A stretch of DNA of 64,000 nt, from NCBI GenBank assembly GCA_029194675.1, contig JARFXP010000008.1:1-64000 (forward strand), read 5' to 3'. Each line of letters opens with the position of its first letter. The first letter of the stretch is position 1. The notes below the pieces were generated by a model. It was not told the DNA's origin and ran no database searches. It was given only the letters and a program-made list of their open reading frames with translations. This stretch comes from Nitrospira sp. GTDB lineage: Bacteria > Nitrospirota > Nitrospiria > Nitrospirales > Nitrospiraceae. The position numbers were made by a program, and so were the translations under genes. Shown here in pieces: positions 56,682 through 64,000 of this stretch.

Positions 56682-57836
56682 ATGGATATACTAACCAGAG
56701 AACTATCACGAATACACCCGGAGTTGGCAGTCGTAGTTCCAACGTACTGCGAGGCTGATAATATTCCGGAGCTTACGAGACGGATACACGAGGCTGTGAA
56801 TAATGCACGTATTAGTACAGAAATCGTAATAGTCGATGATAATTCTCAAGATGGGACGGATCGGGTCTGTAAGGAGCTAGCAACTTCCTATCCATTGAAG
56901 CTCATTACAAGGCTGTCTGAGCGGGGGCTGTCTGGCGCTGTCATCCACGGGATCAGGGAATCTAGGAGCGAGTACGTGATTGTGATGGATGCGGATCTCT
57001 CTCATCCACCGGAGGATATCCCCAGGCTACTTCACAATCTGAAACTAGGTGCAGATTTTGTCGTTGGTTCTCGGTATGTTGCTGGAGCAAGCACCGATGC
57101 CCAGTGGAGTCTATTTCGGTGGCTGAATTCTAGAGCTGCGACTCTGCTTGCCTGGGGGCTGACTAATCTTAAGGATCCAATGGCTGGGTATTTTGCCTTC
57201 CCGCGGCGAATTCTTGATGAAGCCCCAGCGCTCCTGCCAATAGGATACAAGATTGGTCTTGAGATCCTCATTAAGGCGAACTGTAGAAATGTAATAGAAA
57301 TCCCCATTGCTTTCATGGATCGGACAAGGGGCGAAAGCAAACTGACTATTAAACAGCAGCTTTATTATATACGTCATCTCAGGAGACTCTATCAGTTTAA
57401 ATTTCCGAGAGCAGCGGAACTTGTGCATTTTGTTGCAGTTGGCGGTTCTGGTGTCGTCGTCGATTTGCTGGTCTACTTAGTATTGGTACATCTTGTCGCA
57501 GTCAATCACCAGCTGGCCCGAGCTTTGAGTTTCGTCATGGCTGCGTCTTGGAATTGGTTTTTACACCGATGGCTCACGTTTGTTTCGGGACGTCAAAGAC
57601 CACCTGGTAAACAATGGGTGCAATTCTTGGTGGCCGCTTCGCTAGGATTCAGTATCAATTGGGGGACCTATAAGGTGTTGACAGATCGTATTCCCTATTT
57701 CATGACGCATACTATTGCCGCGTTCTTCACTGGGATCTGTCTTGGTACCATGTTCAATTATGCATTGAGCAGAATATTCGTATTTCGTCCGCTGGAGCAG
57801 CTGGTAGGGAGACCACGTCAGGGAAAGAGGATGTAG
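56682..57836 (+). CDS. Polyprenyl-phosphate mannosyltransferase-like GT2 fused to GtrA domain
   Basis: 384 residues. Part 1, about 1-230: DPM1-type GT2 (AVVVPTYCEADNIPELTRRI near 17, IVIVDDNSQDGT near 49, MDADLSHPPEDIPRLL near 104 with DxD). Part 2, about 245-375: GtrA-like four-helix membrane domain (FVAVGGSGVVVDLLVYLVLV, ARALSFVMAASWNWFLHRWL, FNYALSRIFVF). The first part loads a sugar on polyprenyl phosphate; the GtrA part likely anchors the enzyme or helps flip the product. This supplies a lipid-linked donor for GT-C enzymes such as the upstream membrane protein. Confidence 0.92.
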   Translation: MDILTRELSRIHPELAVVVPTYCEADNIPELTRRIHEAVNNARISTEIVIVDDNSQDGTDRVCKELATSYPLKLITRLSERGLSGAVIHGIRESRSEYVIVMDADLSHPPEDIPRLLHNLKLGADFVVGSRYVAGASTDAQWSLFRWLNSRAATLLAWGLTNLKDPMAGYFAFPRRILDEAPALLPIGYKIGLEILIKANCRNVIEIPIAFMDRTRGESKLTIKQQLYYIRHLRRLYQFKFPRAAELVHFVAVGGSGVVVDLLVYLVLVHLVAVNHQLARALSFVMAASWNWFLHRWLTFVSGRQRPPGKQWVQFLVAASLGFSINWGTYKVLTDRIPYFMTHTIAAFFTGICLGTMFNYALSRIFVFRPLEQLVGRPRQGKRM

Positions 57837-57983
57837 GTTTGATAGGATGCGGCCTGTTTCCACGTATCGGGGGCGATAATTCTTCCGAAATCATGGATGG
57901 TCATAAGAGAGTCATCGGCACAACAGCCACCCAATTCCAGGGCGCGGTTCCAGAATTTATCCGTGTAGGTAACCGAACGCTCA

Positions 57984-58194
57984 TTAGCAGGTAGCGGAAA
58001 AACGTTTTTGAGACCTCTTCTGAAGCGTCAACTTCGGTGTCTGGAATGACCTCTGACTCTCTCGAAAACCGCATTGGGTTCGACCAGGACAGGCGATCTG
58101 CCTACACTGAAACCTTTCAACCGGTACAGAAGAAAAATCGTGCTCTCTACGAGTTTCACCCAATGAACGAGCGAGTTTTTCCGCAGCCTGTTAG
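57984..58194. repeat. MITE-like element sharing ends with the nearby IS5-type element
   Basis: About 211 bp with ends TTAGCAGGTAGCGGAAAAAC (left) and, on the opposite strand, CTAACAGGCTGCGGAAAAAC (right). The IS5-type element at 59877-61193 has ends AGCAGGTTGCGGAAAAAC and AGCAGGCTGCGGAAAAAC, i.e. the same inverted repeat. Interior is unrelated and non-coding. TTAG at both outer borders could be a target duplication. Probably a non-autonomous derivative. Confidence 0.65.
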
Positions 58195-58328
58195 ACTGAC
58201 CGTCACGATTGCAGGGGACACGTATCCGGTCCAGCGATCAATAACCAAGGCGCATAGCGCGCAATCGCTGATTATCCAAAGTGATGTCAGCATCACGTAG
58301 CCCTGTCAGGCGTGAAGGTTGACTCCCT

Positions 58329-58433
58329 TTACTCAGTAGTCAGAAACTAAGGCAACAGCAACACGAATGAAACCCGCATAGAATAAGGTCAACTGTGACA
58401 TCGTGTTCTGCAAATCACCGTCTTATGGGTGAG
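58329..58433 (-). repeat. ~100 bp repeat, copy B (inverted partner of 50314-50414)
   Basis: Reverse complement matches copy A over about 100 bases at about 85% identity by eye. It lies between the MITE and the metallo-hydrolase gene and closes the bracket around 50415-58328. No gene in it. Confidence 0.8.
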
Positions 58434-58504
58434 ATAGCAGATGAGGGCTGGGGCATGGGATGGTAGTCCTGGCGAAAGAGGGGCCGGAGAAAAGGGGACA
58501 AGTG

Positions 58505-59800
58505 ATGAAAGTGACGATGCTCTCGCACGCTTCTGTTCGAATCGATGAACCGCCTGTCTCTATCTGTGCAGACCCTTGGTTCATTGGGGAGGCCTTTAAT
58601 GAATCCTGGTCCTTGCTCTGTGAGCCTGCCGTGCTCCCGACAGGACTCCACGATGTCACACATATTTGGATTTCCCATGAACATCCGGATCATCTTCATT
58701 TTCCGACTCTGAAGGCGATTCCGGCTGAACAAAAGTCCAAGATTACCCTCTTGTACCAAGAGCACTTTTCATCGCGAATGAGTCGAGCGCTTGGGAATCT
58801 TGGGTTTTGTGCGGTTGTCGAGCTACCGCTTGCTCGTTGGTACGATCTGAACAGCGAGATATCCGTCCTGTGCTGCTCGGTCGGATCGATTGACTCGCTT
58901 CTTGCCGTGCGGTCAAGGGGTGTCACGCTGCTGAATATGAACGACTGCGTCTTGAGTCATTTCGCAGCCAAGGCACTATCAAAAGTCGTTGGGCCAGTAG
59001 ATGTCCTTCTGACCCAGTTCTCGATCGCATGTTGGGCTGGCAATCCGGATACGGAAGATGTAGGGACAAGGCATGAGGTCATTGAACGCATGCGAAATTA
59101 TGCGGACGCGTTTCAACCGCGAGTGATCATCCCTTTTGCAAGCTTTGTATATTTCAGTCACACCGAAAATCGGTATATGAACAGATGGGTCAATACCCCA
59201 GACCACGTGTGCGAGCGACTGAAAGATGTGAAATCCAAGGTGCAGTTTCTGTACAATGGCGACAGTTGGTCTAGCGAAGATGGGTTTTCTTTGAATGGGG
59301 ACCCATTGGAGCGCTACCGAAAAGACTTCCGGGCGATCGAGGACCGTCCCTTCATTAGTCATCCTTCATCATCTCTGAACGAAATTCTTGAGCTAGGTAG
59401 AAAGCTATCCAAGAATGTGCGTGCAGTTTTTCCTGACATTATTTTAAGGCTGGCCCGTCCTATCTACTTCTATGTAATTGATCTCGGCACCGCCATACGC
59501 TTTGACCTTCAGAGAGGATTAGTTGAGGTCGATCAACGATTAAAGAATGAATGCGATATGGCATTAGGATCTCAAGCCCTGTGGTATGCTTTCAAGTTTC
59601 CATGGGGATTTGGGACGCTGGATGTGTCGGGCCGGTATGAGATCCTTAATCCGAAAATCAACAGAAGAGCCTTGTACATTTGTCATCTGTATAGTTCCGA
59701 CATGAGTTTCAAGGGCCTGTTTCATCGTTTGAGACAGGGCCGCGTCTGGAAATTTTTGTGGAGTAAGCGACAAGAGATTTCCGACAGGCTGCTCAATTGA
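58505..59800 (+). CDS. MBL-fold metallo-hydrolase
   Basis: 431 residues from ATG 58505 (the in-frame ATG at 58460 adds a polar leader). The beta-lactamase-fold zinc motif is WISHEHPDHLHF near 60-71 (HxHxDH), preceded by ICADPWFIGEAF near 21 and followed by LNMNDCVLS near 145. The rest, with VQFLYNGDSWSSEDG near 245, resembles UlaG-like and CMP-sugar-hydroxylase-like MBL proteins found in glycan loci. Substrate unknown; hydrolysis or oxidation of a sugar derivative is possible. C-terminal ~150 residues show no known domain. Confidence 0.78.
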   Translation: MKVTMLSHASVRIDEPPVSICADPWFIGEAFNESWSLLCEPAVLPTGLHDVTHIWISHEHPDHLHFPTLKAIPAEQKSKITLLYQEHFSSRMSRALGNLGFCAVVELPLARWYDLNSEISVLCCSVGSIDSLLAVRSRGVTLLNMNDCVLSHFAAKALSKVVGPVDVLLTQFSIACWAGNPDTEDVGTRHEVIERMRNYADAFQPRVIIPFASFVYFSHTENRYMNRWVNTPDHVCERLKDVKSKVQFLYNGDSWSSEDGFSLNGDPLERYRKDFRAIEDRPFISHPSSSLNEILELGRKLSKNVRAVFPDIILRLARPIYFYVIDLGTAIRFDLQRGLVEVDQRLKNECDMALGSQALWYAFKFPWGFGTLDVSGRYEILNPKINRRALYICHLYSSDMSFKGLFHRLRQGRVWKFLWSKRQEISDRLLN

Positions 59801-59876
59801 TCCCACAACAACACTATCGAACACCCATAAAGTGGGCTACGTTAAGATGGGCTACATTGCGGATGCCTGTCGCCGA

Positions 59877-61193
59877 GCAGGTTGCGGAAAAACCCGGATT
59901 GAATGGGACCGATGTGCCCCACCTCCAATCGCACGAGCCGTTGACGCTCATTCGTGTAGGAGGTGTCCCATCGTGGAGGCCCGCGGTGAGCCACGTGGCA
60001 TGCGGCGGAGCCGAGTCGGCTCATGTCGCGGCCTCCACGAGATTGCGCATTCGCACCAGGTTGTACACCGCTGCCGCGAAGGTAAGGTGAAGAGCCAGGC
60101 GACTCGCTGGACGCCACGCAGTTTGACCTTCCGCAACAAACCGACCGTCTTCAACCAGCCGAAGACCTCTTCGACCCGTTTGCGCTTCTGTTGACTAACG
60201 GCATAACCGGGGTGGCGGGTGGTCCGACCATCAATCGCGCTCGTCCGCCTCGTGGTGTGCTGGGCCACATGCGGGGTCACCTGGCGCTCTCGCAACGCGT
60301 CCACGAACGCGGTGGTGTCATCGTTCCTATCGCCTCCCAGCGTGATCCGTCGTGTGGTGGGCCTGCGATTCAGCAAGGCGATCGCCGCCTGCCGTTCCGC
60401 CGTCCCCGGGGTCACCGTGGCGTTGACCACCAAGCCGTGGCGGTTCTCCATCAGGACATGCCCGAGGAAACACAACTTCGCCTCCTGCCCCGTGGCCTTC
60501 TTGTACAGCCGCGCCTCTGGGTCTGTCGTCGAGACGTGCATCGCGTTGGTCCGCCGCTCCCTTCGGAAGTCGACACTCGGGTTCCCCGGGTCATCGGGCG
60601 CTGGCAGCGGCGATGCGGCTTTCTTCTTGAAACTCTTCTGACCTGTCCAGGCCTCGATCCGCGTCCCATCCACCGTGAAGTGCGCATCGGACAAGGGGCG
60701 CTGGGTCTTGGCTTGGGCCAAGACTTGCTTAAAGAACGCCGTGGCCACCTCACCCTCCAACGAACGGTCCCGGTTCTTGGTGAACACCGTCACGTCCCAC
60801 ATCGGCGCGTCCAGACCCAGGCTGACAAACCGGCGGAACAGCAGGTTGTAGTCCAACTGTTCCATCAGGAGTCGTTCGCTCCGAATACTGGAGAGCCCCT
60901 GCAGCAACAACGTCCGCAGGAGCTTCTCCGGGGCAATCGAGGGCCGACCGGTTTGGGCATACAGCTTCGTCAACTTCGGCGACAAGGCGGTCAGGGCCGT
61001 GTCCACGGAGGGCCGGATGGGCCGAGCGGGTGCGTCACGGGCACACGTGCCTCGGGCGAGAGGTAACTGAAGAGTCCGGCTTGCTAGGTATCCTGACCGC
61101 GCAGCGTGAACCTCCTGGAGTAGCTGCTAGATAGTTATACCCAACTACCCCAGAGGGACAGGGGAACACAAGAGTTTTTCCGCAGCCTGCTGT
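59877..61193 (-). mobile_element. IS5-type insertion sequence, decayed (1.3 kb)
   Basis: Bounded by inverted repeats AGCAGGTTGCGGAAAAAC (59877-59894) and, on the minus strand, AGCAGGCTGCGGAAAAAC (ending 61193). Holds one broken transposase gene on the minus strand. The same ends bound the short element at 57984-58194. Confidence 0.75.
60021..61110 (-). pseudogene. IS5-type transposase with stop and frameshifts
   Basis: Main frame (61006 to about 60090): VDTALTALSPKLTKLYAQTG, LMEQLDYNLLFRRFVSLGLD, HFTVDGTRIEAW (first Asp), and KRVEEVFGWLKTVGLLRKVK (Glu region). Upstream, LFSYLSPEARVPVTHPL at about 61075 is in another frame, with one base missing near 61020 and an in-frame TAG replacing a Gln codon just before it. 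Near 60085 a 5-base ACCTT duplication breaks the C-terminus (expected ...TFAAAVYNLVRMRNLVEAA, ending 60021). At least three lesions, so inactive unless rescued in trans. Confidence 0.85.
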
Positions 61194-61559
61194 GCGCCGG
61201 ATAAACCGGCAAGGTGTTGTGGATGCAAGAGCCACACAGAGAAGGTCTAGCGAGCCACTCTGACCTTGAGTCATGCGCTGGCGTCCGTAAGGGCGAGCGT
61301 GAAGCGTTGACAGAGGCAGGGACGGGTTGGGTATCGAGCCGCGAAATTGTGACACTTCGGGGTGCCGACGCGATAGCAGGACGCGGAAGGCCACACGCAC
61401 TGCCTCGCCAGCGCGAGAGGCAGGGAGACCCCGCGCGGTCTGAGACCCCATGCACGTTCCGACACACCCTGCACGAGAACCGGGAGATCCCGCGTCTCTC
61501 TGCTGTCCATCGAGGTGCAGAGCGCATGGGGAAGTCCAAGGACCCACGCCCATGATGGA

Positions 61560-61641
61560 CAGACACGGGCACCCGGATATAGACCGCCACCGTCTGCTTG
61601 TGCACATCCAGTCCTGCGCAGTGCTCAATCATCTGTTCCAT
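61560..61641 (-). pseudogene. IS110/IS1111-type transposase N-terminal fragment
   Basis: ATG 61641 behind AGGAGGCGAACGCG on the minus strand gives MEQMIEHCAGLDVHKQTVAV and YIRVPV, the classical IS110-family opening with the first catalytic Asp (GLDV). After about 27 codons the match stops and unrelated frames follow (61194-61559, no gene seen). Different subgroup from the intact IS110 at 31243. Confidence 0.7.
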
Positions 61642-62115
61642 CGCGTTCGCCTCCTGGTAGGGCATTGGCGCCGAAGCCTGGAGGAGCCTCCTCTTCCACG
61701 ACTCTGCTTTCCGTGCTCATGCGTCAGCAACAATGCGAGGTGCCGAACGCTCCCGCGTCAGACTATCTCTCGGACTCACTGGTACCAAGGGTCTCCGACG
61801 TCATCCAGGCCACGGTCAGCTGGGCATAGCGCATGTTCATCCTGCAGGGTGGCCGCCTTGCGGCCATGAGGACTCTCTCAAAATTGGTTAAGGGGCGTCG
61901 TGATGTAGACGAACTGCACAAATCCAAGGAAATTTGTGGCGTAATACTCCCAACGAATCAGGAGGTGCTGTTTCCATTGGAGCTAGGCAAGGAACCGTCA
62001 GAAGAGCCAGTGACGTCCATAGTCAACGTAAATGGTGTCCATTCTGGGCATTCAGCTTGCGGGTGGATTCGATGCGGGGCAATCATGTTCACCTTGTTCA
62101 ATTTGAGCTATTGCT
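61642..62115. other. Transposon-scar region without a recognised gene
   Basis: About 470 bases between IS110 and IS630 remnants. Short overlapping frames only; no motif or repeat recognised. Confidence 0.3.
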
Positions 62116-63207
62116 CTTTGCATAAATATGGAAAGGGCGATGCGCGTGCACTATACTCAGGGGCATGAGGTCTCTAGAAACAGCCCGGCAACTGGAACGG
62201 CGACGCCGACAGGCCATCCGGTTGCTCACGGCGGGCACCACTCTGTCGGCGATCGCACGGGCTGTGGGTGCCTCCGTGAGTTCTGTATTCCGGTGGGCCG
62301 AGGCCTACCGCAAACAGGGGCTCCCTGGATTGCGGTCCCGGCCGACACCGGGTCGTCCCCCGAGTCTCTCCTCGGCGCAGAAGAAGCGGCTGGCGGCCCT
62401 GCTCCTGAAGGGGCCTCTGGCCAGGGGCTATCGCACCGATCTCTGGACCTTGAAACGTGTAGCGCAGCTGATCCATCAGCAGTTCGGGGTGTGCTACCAT
62501 CCCTGTCATGTCTGGAAACTCCTGACTCAGTTGGGCTGGAGTTGTCAGAAGCCCGAACGCCGCGCCCTGCAACGGGACGACGCCGCGATCGCCCGGTGGA
62601 AGCGCACGCGCTGGCCCCTATATAAAAAAATGCTCGACGACATGGCGCCCACCTCGTCTTTCTTGATGAATCGGGCTTTCTGCTCATCCTCAACGTGGCC
62701 CGTACCTGGGCACCGGAAGGCCGCACGCCGATCGTGCGCTATCTGTACAAGCAGGATCGGCTCTCGGCGTTCAGTGCGCTGGCCGTGTCGCCCAAGCGCC
62801 GGCGGGTGGCGCTCTCTCTCAAGGTTGCGCCGCCGCAATCTCACGGGGTTGGATGTCCGAGCCTTCTTGCGTCACCTGCTTCGGCATCTGCGGGGTCCCG
62901 TGGTTCTGCTGTGGGATCGGGGAACCATTCATCGCCAAAAGGCGGTCACAGAATGGAGCACCGCCCATCCCACGCTCCACGTGGAAGAGTTCCCGGCCTA
63001 CGCCCCGGAACTCAATCCGGCGGAATATGTCTGGGCCCAGGCCGACCGCGCCTTGGCCAACAGCGCGCCCACCGATTGGGCCCAGCTCAATGGACTACTC
63101 CGCTCCTCCGTGCGGCGCATCCGAAGGGCGCCGCCACTCCTGTGGTCCTGTATCCACGCGTCGGATCTGCCATGGACACGGTGAATCTTTCCATTATTTA
63201 TGCAAAG
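62116..63207 (+). mobile_element. IS630-family element with visible ends
   Basis: Left CTTTGCATAAATATGGAAAG (62116-62135) and right, on the other strand, CTTTGCATAAATAATGGAAAG (63207-63187) form inverted repeats about 20 bases long, one base different in length. The transposase between them is frameshifted. IS630/Tc1 relatives insert at TA. Confidence 0.78.
62165..63184 (+). pseudogene. IS630 transposase with two compensating frameshifts
   Basis: First frame from ATG 62165: RRRQAIRLLTAGTTLSAIAR (helix-turn-helix), then YHPCHVWKLLTQLGWSCQKP, up to about 62645. The DDE core continues in another frame (HLVFLDESGFLLILNVARTW to VALSL, about 62650-62825) and returns to the first frame at LRRRNLTGLDVRAFLRHLL. 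Catalytic residues are all present across the frames: Asp in FLDESGF, Asp in LLWDRGTIHR, Glu in LNPAEYVWA. Because the frame reopens, one long but chimeric ORF can be read; its middle third is nonsense. Confidence 0.85.
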
Positions 63208-63462
63208 TTCAGTAGTGATCGAATGCGTCGCTGACTACATGGTGATTCGCCTCATGCGTGCTGACGCATGACGGGCAGCTCATGTGAATCCACAATTTCC
63301 AGTATTTTCACGACTATACCACGTATCGTGAGTCAGACGGCCTGGTTGTCTCGGTGAGGGCAAAGCGTGCAAGACTCTCTGGTCGATAGTTGAGTCCTTC
63401 TCGAAGGGATGGCGAACGATTGTTATGAGAGTGCCACCAACATCTTATTTTAGTTTTTCACC

Positions 63463-64000
63463 ATGATTCGATTTAGGCGAGCAATCGGTGCCTGCGTCCT
63501 TGCCAGTGCTCTTGTGCAAGCCGTTGCAGTCCACGCGGCGACGTACTATGTCGCCACGACCGGGAACGATGGTAATCTTGGCACAGAAATACAACCGTGG
63601 CGGACAGTGGCCTATGCGGTGTCCGCCATGATCGCAGGGGATACGACCTATGTTCGGGCTGGGACATATCGTGAGGGGATAATCCGGTTTTCGAAGTCAG
63701 GGATGCAAGTGGCTCCTATCAAGCTCCTCAACTATCCAAGGGAATCTCCAGTCATTGACTGTGTCGATAAGACACAGTTTCATCGGATTATTCTTGAGCA
63801 TGCTTCTAGATTTCAGAATCCAATGGGCTGGATCACGATTGAGGGGTTTGAGATACGGAATTGCTACGATGGGATCAAGCTCCATAACGCCCACGATCTC
63901 ACGCTTCGGCGAAATTGGATCCATGACAATATGTTTCAAGGCATTCTCGGGAATGGCACCAGAATCCTGATTGATCGGAATAGGATCAACCATAATGGAC
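63463..64000 (+). CDS. Secreted right-handed beta-helix protein, partial (paralogue of 43465-44709)
   Basis: Open from ATG 63463 to the window edge (179 codons seen). Signal peptide (RAIGACVLASALVQAVAVHA), then ATYYVATTGNDGNLGTEIQP, WITIEGFEIRNCYDGIKLHN, and LRRNWIHDNMFQGILGNGTR, aligned without gaps to the N-terminal part of the minus-strand gene starting 44709 (roughly 60% identical by eye). Same probable role in polymer cleavage, epimerisation or binding. The 255 bases upstream (63208-63462) contain no perfect sigma-54 site, unlike the other copy. Start supported by the signal peptide; ribosome site weak. Confidence 0.88.
   Translation, partial: MIRFRRAIGACVLASALVQAVAVHAATYYVATTGNDGNLGTEIQPWRTVAYAVSAMIAGDTTYVRAGTYREGIIRFSKSGMQVAPIKLLNYPRESPVIDCVDKTQFHRIILEHASRFQNPMGWITIEGFEIRNCYDGIKLHNAHDLTLRRNWIHDNMFQGILGNGTRILIDRNRINHNG

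Noticed and set aside
58037-58300. 87-aa plus-strand frame
   Set aside because: Lies across the MITE and its flank, no family resemblance and no ribosome site.
60191-61066. 291-aa plus-strand frame
   Set aside because: Antisense to the IS5-type transposase; composition (Arg, Gly, Pro-rich) typical of a GC-rich shadow.
1-64000. CRISPR arrays, tRNA or rRNA genes
   Set aside because: No regularly spaced direct repeats were found and no tRNA or rRNA sequence was recognised; a tRNAscan or Infernal run would be needed to exclude short RNAs.

Overview
ORGANISM. The window most likely comes from a complete-ammonia-oxidising (comammox) Nitrospira. The first 481 bases are the 5' end of an ammonia monooxygenase subunit C gene (minus strand). 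Upstream of it on the same strand lie copD, copC and three AmoD/AmoE-type periplasmic copper proteins, and a divergent pair of bacterioferritin genes follows. This grouping is known from comammox Nitrospira. The assignment rests on recognising the families and gene order, not on a database search.

LAYOUT. (1) 1-6.5 kb: amo/copper/iron block. (2) 6.5-9.2 kb: gene-poor scar with a broken redoxin-like gene, a ~193 bp MITE-like element and an IS3 remnant. (3) 9.2-17.2 kb: nucleotide-sugar block on the + strand: glucose-1-phosphate cytidylyltransferase, SDR, C-methyltransferase, 3,5-epimerase (frameshifted), DUF4910 protein, 2OG-Fe(II) oxygenase, nucleotidyltransferase and a TylF-type methyltransferase (apparently missing one base in a poly-A run). 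(4) 17.3-23.5 kb: export block: two Wza-type proteins, an outer-membrane beta-barrel protein, an epimerase and an ABC-2 transporter (Wzm/Wzt). (5) 23.6-38.1 kb: glycan assembly: a PIG-L deacetylase-glycosyltransferase fusion, one GT2 and four GT-B glycosyltransferases, a methyltransferase, an O-antigen ligase/polymerase-like protein and an ATP-grasp protein, interrupted by an IS110-family element. (6) 38.1-43.4 kb: a nest of insertion sequences in which one IS1380 transposase is split into halves about 3.5 kb apart by IS21, MITE, IS1380, IS1182-like and IS3 material. (7) 43.5-50.3 kb: a beta-helix protein (minus strand) behind a near-perfect sigma-54 promoter, then an SGNH hydrolase, a 50-residue DUF5989 protein, a methyltransferase, a NodU/CmcH carbamoyltransferase and an SxtJ-type membrane protein. 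(8) 50.3-58.4 kb: an 8 kb sugar cassette (GT2, WbpB-WbpD fusion, WbpE aminotransferase, GT-C-like membrane protein, DPM-GtrA fusion) bracketed by two ~100 bp inverted repeats. (9) 58.5-64 kb: a metallo-beta-lactamase-fold protein, decayed IS5, IS110 and IS630 elements, and the start of a second beta-helix paralogue that runs off the window.

HOW IT FITS TOGETHER. Blocks 3-5, 7 and 8 look like one large locus for a decorated cell-surface or extracellular polysaccharide. CDP- and UDP-activated sugars are made and C-methylated, aminated or acetylated. Glycosyltransferases assemble them, carbamoyl, methyl and deacetylation steps decorate them, and the Wzm/Wzt plus Wza-type apparatus exports them. 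Many transposon scars, inverted repeats and fusion proteins suggest the locus has been assembled and reshuffled by horizontal transfer next to the amo genes. No rRNA, tRNA or CRISPR array was recognised by eye.
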